Positions 32,801-41,763 of a stretch of 64,000 nt of DNA are shown one piece after another. The DNA is from SW10 sp965657795 (GTDB taxonomy: Bacteria; Verrucomicrobiota; Verrucomicrobiia; Verrucomicrobiales; Akkermansiaceae), in the NCBI GenBank assembly GCA_965657795.1, contig CBFHQJ010000002.1, forward strand, positions 62,001-126,000, written 5' to 3'. The position numbers and the translations under genes are program-made. Under the pieces are notes generated by a model, which ran no database searches, was not told the origin of the DNA, and was given only the letters and a program-made list of their open reading frames with translations. How positions within the stretch are numbered: the stretch's first letter is position 1; each line of letters opens with the position of its first letter.

Positions 32801-34273
32801 TCACTTACGGTCTTTTTCCTCATCCGGCAGATCTTCGTCAGGAAGGAGGGGATCGTAGTCAGGATCGTCTTCGGGAAGAGGATCGTGGTTGGGATCTTCC
32901 TCCGGAGCCTGATGCTCACCTGGGTAGTCCATGTAATCGTCGCTGACATCCTCGTGTTCACCTTCTTCAGCCAAGTCCATGTTTTCGTGGTCCGGATGGT
33001 AGTGCGGATCATGTTCATCATGATATTCGTCATGATGGTAAGGATCATGATCTTCGTGATGATAGGGATCGTCATCCGGGTCGTGATTCGGATCCGGGCT
33101 CTCATCAGGATCCGTGTCGGGATCATCATCATCGGGCGAAGAAAGCAGGCGTGCCATGCGTTCTTTTTCTTCCTCCTCTTCAAGGCGCTTGAGCTTCTTT
33201 TCGTGGAAGTAGGAGAGCCAAATGCAGATTTCGTAAAGAATGACCATGGGCACGGCGAGGAGCGACAGGGTCATCATATCCGGTGTTGGCGTGATGAGGG
33301 CGGCAATCACGAAAATGGCGAGAATCGCGTAGGAGCGGGTCTCACGCATCATGCTGTGACTCAGCAAGCCAATCTTCACCAGGGTCATCACCACGACCGG
33401 AAGCTCGAAGGCGAGGCCGAAGATCAGGACAAAGGTCGTGGCAAAGGAAATGTAGTAACCGATTCGCCAATCGTTGGAGATGCCCATGCTCTTACCCCAC
33501 TCGTAAAAGAAGGTCAGGACGTTCGGGAGAACGAAGAAGTAAGCGAAGAGAACACCTCCAAGGAACAGGCCAAAGCCGATGAGGAGGGCGGGCCAGAGGG
33601 CTTTTCGTTCCTCGTCCTTGAGGCCCGGGACGATGAATTGAAGCAGGAAATAGAGCAGGAAAGGGAAGGAGACCACAATACCGGCGAAGAAGGCCAGTTT
33701 CATTGTGAGCATGAAGGTCTCGGTGGGCTTGAGCGAGCTCATGAGCCGGAGGTTACCCTCCGAGTTTAAGTTTTCGGAGGGTTTGGTAACCAGTAACTTG
33801 AGGGCAAGATCACGGGCTTCGCTCTTATCGTCGGAAATGGATGCAATAAAATCCTCCTGATCTTCCTCAGGAAGTTTCAGGGCGGCCCGATACACAATAG
33901 CAGCTTCGGTAAGCCTGCGGGTTCTTTTATCGGTCGCCTTGCTCCACCAACGATCAGCGAGTTCCTGATCGAACTGTCCAAGGGGAGCTGAAACCTGCGC
34001 AAAGGTGAGGGCTTTCTCCCAGTCATCAAGGGAGATTTCTTCGTCTTCGGGCAATGTCGCTTCATGCCGTTCCACCCAGACCTGCTCGACGGGGCGGCGG
34101 ATGATGGACATGAGCTCGTCCTTGTAAACGAAGCAGGCCAGAGTCGAGATCAAGAGAGTCAGAACAACCCTGGTGACCATGATTCGTAAATCCTCGAGGT
34201 GATCGAGAAAGGGCTTTTCCTCTTCCGGATTGGCCTTATCCCGGAGTTTGAAAATTTTGTTGAGAAAAAACAT
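32801..34273 (-). CDS. tatC: Twin-arginine translocase TatC with large insert and Asp/His-rich tail
   Basis: Membrane core of the Tat pathway, binding twin-arginine signals. TatC identity comes from FLDHLEDLR (residues 22-30), ETFMLTMKLAFFAGI, FPFLLYFLLQFIVPGLKDEERK, GLAFELPVVV and ALITPTPDMMTLSLLAVPM. Six helices are visible. Two oddities: an insert of about 115 residues (about 65-180) in the first periplasmic loop, and a cytoplasmic tail of about 110 residues (from 385) made mostly of Asp, His, Pro, Glu and Tyr with about 14 His. Ordinary TatC is about 250 residues; this one is 490. No tatA/B gene lies beside it. The DUF1501/DUF1552 proteins here are likely clients. Confidence 0.92.
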   Translation of the reverse strand: MFFLNKIFKLRDKANPEEEKPFLDHLEDLRIMVTRVVLTLLISTLACFVYKDELMSIIRRPVEQVWVERHEATLPEDEEISLDDWEKALTFAQVSAPLGQFDQELADRWWSKATDKRTRRLTEAAIVYRAALKLPEEDQEDFIASISDDKSEARDLALKLLVTKPSENLNSEGNLRLMSSLKPTETFMLTMKLAFFAGIVVSFPFLLYFLLQFIVPGLKDEERKALWPALLIGFGLFLGGVLFAYFFVLPNVLTFFYEWGKSMGISNDWRIGYYISFATTFVLIFGLAFELPVVVMTLVKIGLLSHSMMRETRSYAILAIFVIAALITPTPDMMTLSLLAVPMVILYEICIWLSYFHEKKLKRLEEEEEKERMARLLSSPDDDDPDTDPDESPDPNHDPDDDPYHHEDHDPYHHDEYHDEHDPHYHPDHENMDLAEEGEHEDVSDDYMDYPGEHQAPEEDPNHDPLPEDDPDYDPLLPDEDLPDEEKDRK

Positions 34274-34405
34274 GCGACGGGCTTTTGCATACGCGGGATT
34301 TTTCCAAGGACAATGGAAATTTTACCAGCGGGTGAACTACGATGGGAAAAGGGGGAACTTTCAAGGGGTTGCCCTCTTGCGATGACTTGATAGATTTTTT
34401 GCCAG

Positions 34406-35671
34406 ATGCCTGCCTTGACTCTTGCTGATCTGAAGAACGCCGCTCCAAAGGCTGGTTTTTTCGCGGACCGCGAATGGATCTGGTCTCCCGAACCCTTTGA
34501 GCTCAGTAAGGCTCAAAAAAAGACCCTTACTCGTTTGGGGCATCCTTTGCATCGATTTCAGCAGGCGGGCGATGAACTCTACCGTCTCAGCTCGGAAGGG
34601 CGACGTCCGGAGTGGATTGCCAGGTTGTTGGATGCCGGAAAACCAGAGTGGATGATCAAGCATCAACGGTCCGAAGGACAGCGTGGTGTCACTCCCAGAG
34701 TCATTCGGCCTGATTTGCTTCTCACTGAGAACGGCTTTGCAGCGTCTGAACTGGATGCCGTGCCGGGAGGAATCGGGACCTTGGCGTGGCTCAGTCAAAC
34801 CTACGACACGGCCGGCTTCGATATTTTCGGCGGAGCGAGGGGGATGCTTGATGGTTTTGCGTCTCTTTTTGAGGAAGGAGCCGATATTCTCGTTTCCGAG
34901 GAATCAGGCGATTATCGGCCGGAAATGGATTGGTTGGCCGCGGAGATGGGCGAAAATTTTTCGGTCCACAAAGCTGAAAACTGGCAGCCCGGCGCGCGCG
35001 AGGCCTATCGATTCTTTGAGCTGTTTGATTGGGAGTCGATTCCCGCGATTCGTGATTTGGCGGAGAGTGGAAAAATCACTCCTCCTTTGAAACCTCATTT
35101 TGAGGAAAAGCTGTGGCTTGCTCTGTTTTGGATGCCCTCGTTGCGCAAGGTCTGGGAAAAGGAATTACGCGGAAGTCATATACAGATGTTGAAGGAGCTC
35201 ATTCCTTATGGCTGGCCGGTAGATCCTGCGGAGATCCCGCCGCATGCTGCAATTCCGAGACTCGAGGTGAGTTCTTGGGACGAAGTTGGAGAATTTAGTC
35301 AGAAGGATCGTCGCTTGGTCCTCAAAGTCAGCGGGTTTAGCGAACTGGCGTGGGGCTCTCGGGGCGTAACGATCGGGCACGATGAACCGGCCGATGAGTG
35401 GAAAACTGCCGTGACCGAGGCTCTGACTGAATTTGACAGCCAGCCACGGGTCATGCAGGAATTCGAAGAAACGAAGCTGGTTGAGCATCCTTACTTCGAC
35501 CCGGAGACAGGGGAGCGCCGCATCATGGTAGGGCGGGCTCGTTTGTGTCCCTATTACTTTGTGGGACAGGATGGGAAGACTTCGCTGGGAGGTTGCTTGG
35601 CTACCATTGTGCCGGCGGATAAGAAAAAAATCCACGGGATGAGAGACGGGGTTTTGGTTCCATGCATGTAG
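34406..35671 (+). CDS. Unrecognised protein with ATP-grasp-like features
   Basis: A 421-residue soluble protein. I recognise no named family. Features: RPDLLLTENGFAASELDAVPGG (about 100-120), ILVSEESGDYRPEMDWLA, RLVLKVSGFSELAWGSRGV and a C-terminal VGRARLCPYYFVGQDGKTSLGGCLATIVPADKKK. The Lys-containing strand plus the acidic and Gly-rich end suggest an ATP-grasp or glutathionylspermidine-synthase-like fold; that is inference from pattern only. It lies alone, divergent from tatC, with its own terminator hairpin downstream. Confidence 0.8.
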   Translation: MPALTLADLKNAAPKAGFFADREWIWSPEPFELSKAQKKTLTRLGHPLHRFQQAGDELYRLSSEGRRPEWIARLLDAGKPEWMIKHQRSEGQRGVTPRVIRPDLLLTENGFAASELDAVPGGIGTLAWLSQTYDTAGFDIFGGARGMLDGFASLFEEGADILVSEESGDYRPEMDWLAAEMGENFSVHKAENWQPGAREAYRFFELFDWESIPAIRDLAESGKITPPLKPHFEEKLWLALFWMPSLRKVWEKELRGSHIQMLKELIPYGWPVDPAEIPPHAAIPRLEVSSWDEVGEFSQKDRRLVLKVSGFSELAWGSRGVTIGHDEPADEWKTAVTEALTEFDSQPRVMQEFEETKLVEHPYFDPETGERRIMVGRARLCPYYFVGQDGKTSLGGCLATIVPADKKKIHGMRDGVLVPCM

Positions 35672-35677
35672 GTATAA

Positions 35678-35711
35678 AAAATCCGGACATCTCTTGGGAT
35701 GCCCGGACTTT
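35678..35711. terminator. Bidirectional hairpin between convergent genes
   Basis: TCCGGACATC (35682-35691) pairs with GATGCCCGGA (35698-35707) with one mismatch and a 6-base loop; flanking A-run on the left (AAAAAA) and T residues on the right. It lies between the ATP-grasp-like gene (+) and the pseudopilin gene (-), so it can end both transcripts. Confidence 0.75.
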
Positions 35712-35731
35712 GGAAGGTTTAGGAGGGGTTG

Positions 35732-36343
35732 TTACTGGCTCTTGTTCCAACTGTAAACGTTGTCCTCATCATTCGCGCCACCAATTTTTCCGTCTTTGCC
35801 CATGTGGTAGGCGATGACCCTGCGATCCCAGATGATTTCGTTTCCGAGCGCTTGGGGCTCACGAAGTTGGTTGTCGTAGTCGTAGTTGAACATGAGGCGA
35901 TAGTAGCGATCCGACTTGTTGGGGTTGAACCATGGTCCAAGAAGCTCGGCGCGGTTTTCGGTGCGCTCGAGTCCGCCAACAGCTGAGTTTCCGGTGCCCT
36001 TGGCCACTTTCCATTCGAAGAAAGTCTGGAATTTTGGGTTTTCGTCTTGGGCGATGCGAAGGCCAAGGAGTGGTGCCATTAGCTGGTTGTCAGTGACTTG
36101 CTCGGCATCGATTGCTGAAGTGTTGGCCATAGGAAGAGCCTGGTATTCCTCGAAGAAGGCATCACTAGCTTGGACCAACTGCACGAGACACTGGCGGGCC
36201 TCCGTCTTTTTGGTTTGCTGGATTGCCTTATTATACATGGAAAAGCCCAGTGAAGCCAGAACAGCAATAATAGCGATGACGACAAGAAGTTCAACGAGGG
36301 TGAATCCGCGTCGTTTCGACGAAGGTGGGAGTGTGTGTTTCAT
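35732..36343 (-). CDS. Type II secretion pseudopilin-like protein
   Basis: A 203-residue protein with a prepilin leader: MKHTLPPSSKRRG followed by FTLVELLVVIAIIAVLASLGFSM. The Gly before FTLVE and the Glu at mature position 5 are the cleavage and methylation residues. The rest is a globular head with NPKFQTFFEWKVAKG and KSDRYYRLMFNYDYD. Such proteins are numerous in Verrucomicrobiota and belong to the H-X9-DG/PulG-like group, but the H-X9-DG motif is not obvious here. Start moved to 36343 because the longer frame gives an implausible leader. No pilus operon is adjacent, so it is an orphan. Confidence 0.85.
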   Translation of the reverse strand: MKHTLPPSSKRRGFTLVELLVVIAIIAVLASLGFSMYNKAIQQTKKTEARQCLVQLVQASDAFFEEYQALPMANTSAIDAEQVTDNQLMAPLLGLRIAQDENPKFQTFFEWKVAKGTGNSAVGGLERTENRAELLGPWFNPNKSDRYYRLMFNYDYDNQLREPQALGNEIIWDRRVIAYHMGKDGKIGGANDEDNVYSWNKSQ

Positions 36344-36579
36344 GGTGTTTGGTTGGTTTTGTGATTCTTGGAGGAGACAACTATGCGATTTTGGAGAGCT
36401 TGGCAATCAAAGCCTTTCTGCACCTACATTGTCATTACATAATAGCACCCCAACCGGTCAAGGCTAGAAGAATTTTGCGTGAGAAATTAGAGAGACGCGC
36501 GACGGCAAGGATTAATTCTCATTCGGGAAGTTGAGATACGGTGGTTGTGAACATCGTTTTAGTAGTCCAAAGTAATCGC

Positions 36580-38913
36580 ATGTCGAAACCAGAGGATATG
36601 AAGAAGAGCATCATTAAGCTCTTGGGTAAGGAAGGTGGACGACCGCTTAACAAGAGCGAGCTCGCCCGGGCCATGGAATTGCCCGGCAGCATGCGCAAGA
36701 AGCTTCGCGAAAATATCGCGGAGTTAGTTGAAGCCGGAGAGATTGTTCAAGGAAAGAAAGGACGTTTCGCCGTTAGTGGCGAAGGTCGTTCACGCGAGGG
36801 CTTGGTTGGAAAACTTAAGGCGGCCCCGGGAGGCCACGGTTGGTTTTTCCCTCACAAAACGAATGAAGGGAATCTTGCGACGGGACTTGACTTTGACGAA
36901 CAGGATCGTTTTTACATCTCGCCCCGCTCGATGGGAATCGCACTCGATGGCGATATCGTTCGGGCCAAGTTGGTAAAGAACAATTCAGGTTCCAAGGAAC
37001 ATAACGATCTTCGTGCGCGGGTGATCGAGATTGTCGAACGACGTTCGAGCAAGGTTACCGGGATTTTTGTCAAGAAGGGCAAGTTTTCCTCGGTGAAGAC
37101 CAATGACGAACGTTTGCCGCCATCGATTGAGATTGGCAATACTCTCGACGCCAGATCCGGACAGCTGGTGGTCGCGGAGATCACCGAATGGGAGCACGCC
37201 AAAGAGATCCCCAAGGGACACCTTATCGAGGTTCTCGGGTGGCCCGGCGATCCCGGTGTGGATGTCGAAGCAATTGTACACCAGCACGGGATCAATGCGA
37301 CTTTCCCGAAGAATGTCGTGGAGGCTGCCAAGAAGATTCCCATGACCATTCCTGCCGAGGAAATCGCCCGCCGGGAAGATTGGCGAAAGCGCGATGTCAT
37401 CACCATCGATCCGAAAACGGCGAAGGATTTTGATGATGCCATCTTCGTCGAAAAGACTGAAAAAGGATGGCGCCTTGCGGTCCATATCGCAGATGTGTCC
37501 CACTACGTGAAACCCGAGAGCGTTCTTGATCTGGAAGCTCGTGAGCGGGGGAACTCGACCTATCTGGTGGATCGGGTCATTCCGATGCTTCCGGAGGAAT
37601 TGAGTAACGGAATTTGCTCGCTGGTTCCCCAGGAGGACCGGTTGACGAAGTGCGCCGTCATGGACTTCGATCCCAAGGGCCGGATGCTAAAGAGCTATTT
37701 TTGCGATGCCGTGATCTGCACCCCACGTAAATATGCCTACGAGGAAGCGCAGGCAATTTTAGAAAACCCTGGTAAGGGTGGAAAGCTTGGCGGAAAGATT
37801 CGCGAAGCATGGGAATTTGCCTCACTTCTCCGTAAGCGTCGCTTTGACAATGGCGGACTTGATATGGACATGCCGGAAGTCAGTATCATTCTCAACGATG
37901 AGGGAGTGCCAACCGGCTACCACCGGGAGGAGTATAATGAGAGCCACCAGCTGATTGAGGAATTCATGCTTGCAGCAAACGAGGCGGTGGCGCGCAAAGT
38001 GAAGAATTCCCATCGGCCCACCATCTACCGGGTCCACGAAGATCCCGATCCGGACAAGCTTCAGGAATTTGCCGAACTGGCCCGCTCACACGGCTATGAA
38101 CCCGGCGACCTGACAAACCGTCGTCATATTCAAAAGCTGATCGATTCCGCAAAAGGGACCCTCGAGGAGCCCGCGATTAAAGTGGGACTTTTGAAGAGTC
38201 TCAAGCGGGCCTGCTACTTGTCCACTCCGGATGGTCACTATGGCTTGGCGAAGACTGACTATTGTCACTTTACCAGTCCGATTCGTCGTTACGCCGACCT
38301 TGTCATGCACCGCGCCTTGCAGCCCTTGCTGAGGAATCGGCCCAAGGAAACGGATCGGACTCCGGATGCCAAACGTTGTATCGAAATTGCCGAACATATT
38401 TCCGGAACGGAACGCACCAGTGCGGATGCTGAAACGGAAAGCCGCCGCATGAAGATGTTGGAGTGGCTCGAGCTGTCATCTCGCGAAGATAAGCCTCCGG
38501 TTTTTGAGGCCATCATTACCGAGGTGCGAGCAATGGGGCTCTTCATGGAGTGCACTGACATACTACAGCGTGGCTTGGTGAAGCGGGAAGGGTTCCCCGA
38601 TGGACGCTGGTTCTTCGAGAACAATTCGGATCGCTTTGCCAACAGTCGTGGTCAGGTTTTACAAGCGGGAACCCGCATGAAAGTAGTGGTCGATGAAGTC
38701 GATCGGATTGGCATGAAAGCCGACTTTAAAATCGTCGAAGTGGTCGGTGGTTCCTCCAAAAAGAATGCGGCCCGCAAGTTCTCGAAAGGGAAACCAAGTG
38801 GCAAAAAAGGCGACTCACCGAAAGGCTCCTCCAAAGGAAAGCGGAAATACCCTTCGAATAAAAAGACCGCCCGCAAATCGGCCCGCAAGAATACCCGGCG
38901 AAGGAAAAAATAA
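36580..38913 (+). CDS. rnr: Ribonuclease R
   Basis: A 777-residue 3'-5' exoribonuclease of the RNB family. Order: N-terminal winged-helix-like region (about 1-60), cold-shock domains, the RNB core (about 260-590) with the metal-binding IDPKTAKDFDDAIFVEK and HIADVSHYV, DYCHFTSPIRRYADLVMHR, then an S1 domain and a strongly basic tail rich in Lys, Arg, Ser and Gly (about last 55 residues). Start is ATG 36580 (MSKPEDMKK); the frame's GTG at 36541 adds a hydrophobic stretch not seen in RNase R. Degrades structured RNA in the cytoplasm. Confidence 0.95.
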   Translation: MSKPEDMKKSIIKLLGKEGGRPLNKSELARAMELPGSMRKKLRENIAELVEAGEIVQGKKGRFAVSGEGRSREGLVGKLKAAPGGHGWFFPHKTNEGNLATGLDFDEQDRFYISPRSMGIALDGDIVRAKLVKNNSGSKEHNDLRARVIEIVERRSSKVTGIFVKKGKFSSVKTNDERLPPSIEIGNTLDARSGQLVVAEITEWEHAKEIPKGHLIEVLGWPGDPGVDVEAIVHQHGINATFPKNVVEAAKKIPMTIPAEEIARREDWRKRDVITIDPKTAKDFDDAIFVEKTEKGWRLAVHIADVSHYVKPESVLDLEARERGNSTYLVDRVIPMLPEELSNGICSLVPQEDRLTKCAVMDFDPKGRMLKSYFCDAVICTPRKYAYEEAQAILENPGKGGKLGGKIREAWEFASLLRKRRFDNGGLDMDMPEVSIILNDEGVPTGYHREEYNESHQLIEEFMLAANEAVARKVKNSHRPTIYRVHEDPDPDKLQEFAELARSHGYEPGDLTNRRHIQKLIDSAKGTLEEPAIKVGLLKSLKRACYLSTPDGHYGLAKTDYCHFTSPIRRYADLVMHRALQPLLRNRPKETDRTPDAKRCIEIAEHISGTERTSADAETESRRMKMLEWLELSSREDKPPVFEAIITEVRAMGLFMECTDILQRGLVKREGFPDGRWFFENNSDRFANSRGQVLQAGTRMKVVVDEVDRIGMKADFKIVEVVGGSSKKNAARKFSKGKPSGKKGDSPKGSSKGKRKYPSNKKTARKSARKNTRRRKK

Positions 38914-38922
38914 GCGGTTGGA

Positions 38923-39600
38923 CTAATTTCCGAAGATCTTATCGGGGTCGATTTTTCGTCGCTCGATCGCCCCGCCATCACCGGAAGCAGGTGGGTTGGA
39001 ATCACTCCTTTTTTTGTTGTTGCCGGGATCACCCGAGTAAAGAGAACGATCGAGGTCGGCGCGAAGTTGGCCCAGTATCTCGCCCCACCATTCGTTGTCG
39101 GCCAGGACGTCTTCCTGATAGGTTTCCTGCTGGGTAAGGTCGAGAATCAGGTAAAGTTCAGACGAGAGATGTTCCGCCCTTGGTGGTCTGGCTTCGAAGC
39201 CATTCACAATCAAGCCATCGGTGTAATCAGCATGGTAGCTCACCAAAAGCGGGAAGGCTTCGCGGCGTTGATTCGCGGTGAGCTGGTAGCGGTCAGTGAG
39301 CTTTCGCAGTCGTTCCCGTGATTCCCGCTCAATGCGGAGGCCGACTTCTTCGAGCTCAAGATCGGAGACCGTGACCTCGTAGTTGGTCGGGTCCATTTGC
39401 TCGATTTTTCGCTCATCGAGGGGGAGAGGTGACGAGATTTCACTGCGTTTCGAGGGGCGCGGTTCTGGCTGCTTCGAAGGCACAGGAGATGTCTTGGAAA
39501 GTTCTTTCCCGGTCGGTTCATCTCGGGAGGCCGTGAGGAATGCGATCAATCCCGAGCCACCCAGAAGAACAAGGAAAAGTAGGAGTCTTGATTTGTGCAT
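38923..39600 (-). CDS. Membrane-anchored or secreted hypothetical protein
   Basis: A 225-residue protein with an N-terminal signal/anchor (about 5-24), a Pro/Ser/Lys-rich low-complexity linker (about 27-65), and a helical middle (about 70-185, GLRIERESRERLRKLTDRYQLTANQRREAFPLL). The C-terminus is Asp/Gly/Lys-rich. It resembles heptad-containing regulators of the Spy/CpxP or anti-sigma-like helical type only in layout. It follows the gene at 39607 on the same strand with 6 bases between and converges with rnr. Function unknown. Confidence 0.7.
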   Translation of the reverse strand: MHKSRLLLFLVLLGGSGLIAFLTASRDEPTGKELSKTSPVPSKQPEPRPSKRSEISSPLPLDERKIEQMDPTNYEVTVSDLELEEVGLRIERESRERLRKLTDRYQLTANQRREAFPLLVSYHADYTDGLIVNGFEARPPRAEHLSSELYLILDLTQQETYQEDVLADNEWWGEILGQLRADLDRSLYSGDPGNNKKRSDSNPPASGDGGAIERRKIDPDKIFGN

Positions 39601-39606
39601 TACCGA

Positions 39607-40584
39607 TTACTTGAACTTGGTGCTCATCATCCATTCATACCAATCCTTTTCAAAGGCGGCATCATCTCCGTATCCGAAAGTTTTTAGAACGAGCTCTTTG
39701 GTCGGCTCGTTACCGTCACGGATGGAGGCGATGAATTCCTGATACTTTTTGGCCCGCTCATCGGTGCTTACCATGAAATAGTTGAGCGCAAACATGTATC
39801 CCGATTCATTGGGCGAAAGAGTAATGATCTCGGCATTCATCGTTTCTTCAAGGCTCACCCGTTTTCCAGCCTTGCAGAGCTTGCGCAGGATCTTCGGCCA
39901 TGCTTCTTCGGGACCCAAAGATCCGCCTTTACGGGTATCGACTTTAGCGTCGGGATTGTCGCGATAATAGGCTTCGAAATCGAGGTAGAAGATGGAGCAG
40001 CGATCAAAAACCATGTGCTCTGCATAGTATCCCACACCTGCGGTCATCCAGAAGGGAAGGCTTGCCTGATGAGTTCGGCTTTTCATTAGGGCTGTGCCCA
40101 GACTGTGGACAAGAATTTCCTTCCGATCCTGTTCGCGTCCGCCACCGGATTCCGCGGGATCACTTTTGCAAATGACGAGGTAGCGATTCATGGGGTCGAG
40201 GTAATTCCCGACCTGCTTGGTGATTTGCACATTACCTGCGGCCCAGTTGTAGCGCTTCGCATCAACCATCACACAGTTGTGAAAGTCATCGCCGGTTCCT
40301 ACGAGATAAGTGGTGAAGCGGAATTGTTCTTCCTTTCCGGCTTCCTGCCCACCCGGAGTTCGAAATTGATTCTTTTCGAAGTCATTTTCCAGACCGGGAA
40401 GGATCTCGAGCATGATCTTGTAGGTTTTTTCGGCAAACTTGCGGGCCGGATCGGTGCCGGTGCCATTTGTCCGAATCATAAAGTGATCGAGTTCCTTTTC
40501 TTTCCACTTTATTTCCGGAAAGTGCACGATTTGGCCCGAGACGAAGCTGGTGCAGAGAATTACGATGGCTAGGAAGCTCTTCAT
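39607..40584 (-). CDS. Secreted gluzincin-like protein with degenerate metal site
   Basis: A 325-residue protein with signal peptide MKSFLAIVILCTSFVSG. The centre (about 150-200) reads ILVHSLGTALMKSRTHQ followed by LPFWMTAGVGYYAEHMVF, the layout of a peptidase MA-like (DUF1570-type) domain where HExxH is followed by a W..EG..Y motif. Here HExxH is HSLGT (residues 160-164) and the downstream Glu is Ala, so zinc binding and catalysis are probably lost. A TPM-like substrate-binding or scaffolding role is only guesswork. Cotranscribed with 38923. Confidence 0.75.
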   Translation of the reverse strand: MKSFLAIVILCTSFVSGQIVHFPEIKWKEKELDHFMIRTNGTGTDPARKFAEKTYKIMLEILPGLENDFEKNQFRTPGGQEAGKEEQFRFTTYLVGTGDDFHNCVMVDAKRYNWAAGNVQITKQVGNYLDPMNRYLVICKSDPAESGGGREQDRKEILVHSLGTALMKSRTHQASLPFWMTAGVGYYAEHMVFDRCSIFYLDFEAYYRDNPDAKVDTRKGGSLGPEEAWPKILRKLCKAGKRVSLEETMNAEIITLSPNESGYMFALNYFMVSTDERAKKYQEFIASIRDGNEPTKELVLKTFGYGDDAAFEKDWYEWMMSTKFK

Positions 40585-40691
40585 TTAAGAAATGTATCTC
40601 ACCGTAGATTCGGTGGCAATGAGGGAAAGATGATCTTGTTAGCTTACTACTCGCCTGAGTAGGTTTCGCTTGCAACAACCCAAAAATCATA

Positions 40692-41093
40692 ATGTTAAAA
40701 CAATTCAAAGAATTTGCATTCAAAGGAAACCTCATCGACATGGCGGTGGGAATTATAATCGGTGGTGCTTTTACCGTTCTCGTAAAATCTCTCGTGGACA
40801 ATGTCTTTATGCCGCCCTTGGGAGCATTGATGGCTAAGGTTGATTTTAAAAATCTGACGTGGACTTTAATTGAGGCGGATAAGGAGGCTGGGACGAAGGC
40901 GGTGGTCATTAGTCACGGGCAGTTCATTACCGACCTTATTTCCTTCATGTTGATGGCATTTGTTGTGTTCATCGTTATTAAGAAGGTCATCGGGGCAATG
41001 CAGAAAGAAGAAGAGGAGGAGAAAACTCCTGAAGCACCTCCGAAGCAGGAGGTCCTCCTTGAAGAGATTCGCGATCTCCTCAAGCAGAAGTAG
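40692..41093 (+). CDS. mscL: Large-conductance mechanosensitive channel MscL
   Basis: Pressure-relief channel of the inner membrane, opened by hypo-osmotic stretch. The 133-residue protein has the family N-terminal helix KEFAFKGNLIDMAVGIIIGGAFT, the first transmembrane helix and PPLGALMAKVDF periplasmic loop, the second helix (FITDLISFMLMAFVVFIVIKK) and a C-terminal coiled bundle rich in Glu (KEEEEEKTPEAPPKQE). Length is typical. It is monocistronic, with a strong hairpin downstream. Confidence 0.95.
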   Translation: MLKQFKEFAFKGNLIDMAVGIIIGGAFTVLVKSLVDNVFMPPLGALMAKVDFKNLTWTLIEADKEAGTKAVVISHGQFITDLISFMLMAFVVFIVIKKVIGAMQKEEEEEKTPEAPPKQEVLLEEIRDLLKQK

Positions 41094-41127
41094 ACTTTAG
41101 AACCTTTTCGAAACCAATTTAGAGCAA

Positions 41128-41159
41128 AAGAAGCCCGGTCACGAATGACCGGGCTTCTT
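41128..41159. terminator. Perfect 14-bp hairpin between mscL and EF-hand gene
   Basis: Arms 41128-41141 and 41146-41159 (AAGAAGCCCGGTCA and its complement) pair without mismatch round a CGAA tetraloop. A-rich on the left, TTCTTG on the right. Located between the convergent mscL and EF-hand genes, so it probably ends both transcripts. Confidence 0.9.
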
Positions 41160-41190
41160 GTTTACTTGGGTATTGGGGGGGGAATTAGAT

Positions 41191-41625
41191 TTACTCGCCA
41201 GCTGGCTTTTTACCCTTTTTTGGGCCGCCTTTGCCTTTTTGACGACCTTCTGGGCCGCCTTTACCGCGAGGTCCGCCGCGGCGGTTACCCATGGCTTTGC
41301 GAGCCGCGGCTTTTTCTTCGTCGCTGAGCTTTCCGTCACCGTCTTTGTCGAACTTCTTCATGAACTCCTTACGGCGATCTTCCATGGCAGCTTTGCGCTC
41401 TTCTTCGTTCATCTTTCCGTCGCCGTCCTTGTCGTATTTTTTCATCATTTCGGCTCGGCGGGCTTCCATGGCTTTTTTGCGTTCGGCTTTCTGCTCTGCA
41501 GTGAGCTCCGGGCGCTCGGCTCTTGGCTTGCGTGGTCCTTTTTTACCTTCGCCCTTGGGAGGCTCGGCAGTTGCGAGGGCACAGGTGGCGATTGCCACGA
41601 TTACTGAGGTCAGTTTTGTTTTCAT
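41191..41625 (-). CDS. Secreted EF-hand protein
   Basis: A 144-residue protein with a signal peptide (MKTKLTSVIVAIATCALATA). It has two canonical EF-hand loops, DKDGDGKMNEEE and DKDGDGKLSDEE, each with D/D/D/K/E at positions 1, 3, 5, 7 and 12, so calcium binding is expected. Lys/Arg/Gly-rich flanks and a basic Gly-rich tail (GGPRGKGGPEGRQKGKGG) are typical of secreted EF-hand proteins in Planctomycetota and Verrucomicrobiota. Start placed at 41625 to give the signal peptide; the longer frame begins in non-coding sequence. Confidence 0.9.
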   Translation of the reverse strand: MKTKLTSVIVAIATCALATAEPPKGEGKKGPRKPRAERPELTAEQKAERKKAMEARRAEMMKKYDKDGDGKMNEEERKAAMEDRRKEFMKKFDKDGDGKLSDEEKAAARKAMGNRRGGPRGKGGPEGRQKGKGGPKKGKKPAGE

Positions 41626-41763
41626 AATGTTTTTTTCTGAGTTGTCGGGAGTATGGGGGCTTCCCGGATTCGCACGATCTAACCGGGCTCCCCGGAAAGA
41701 GTTGCAAATTTTTTTCACGAATTGTCATTGCCCGTTGCGAGCCCTGTCCCAAAGATCTCTGGA

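Noticed and set aside
32801..33140. Repetitive gat/cat-rich DNA considered as a minisatellite or CRISPR-like array
   Set aside because: Repeats are short, irregular and in frame with tatC; no spacer-repeat structure, so treated as coding low-complexity sequence.
32756..33769. 337-codon plus-strand frame with very hydrophobic start
   Set aside because: Antisense shadow of tatC; the hydrophobic Ile/Val runs are the complement of the Asp/His-rich tail.
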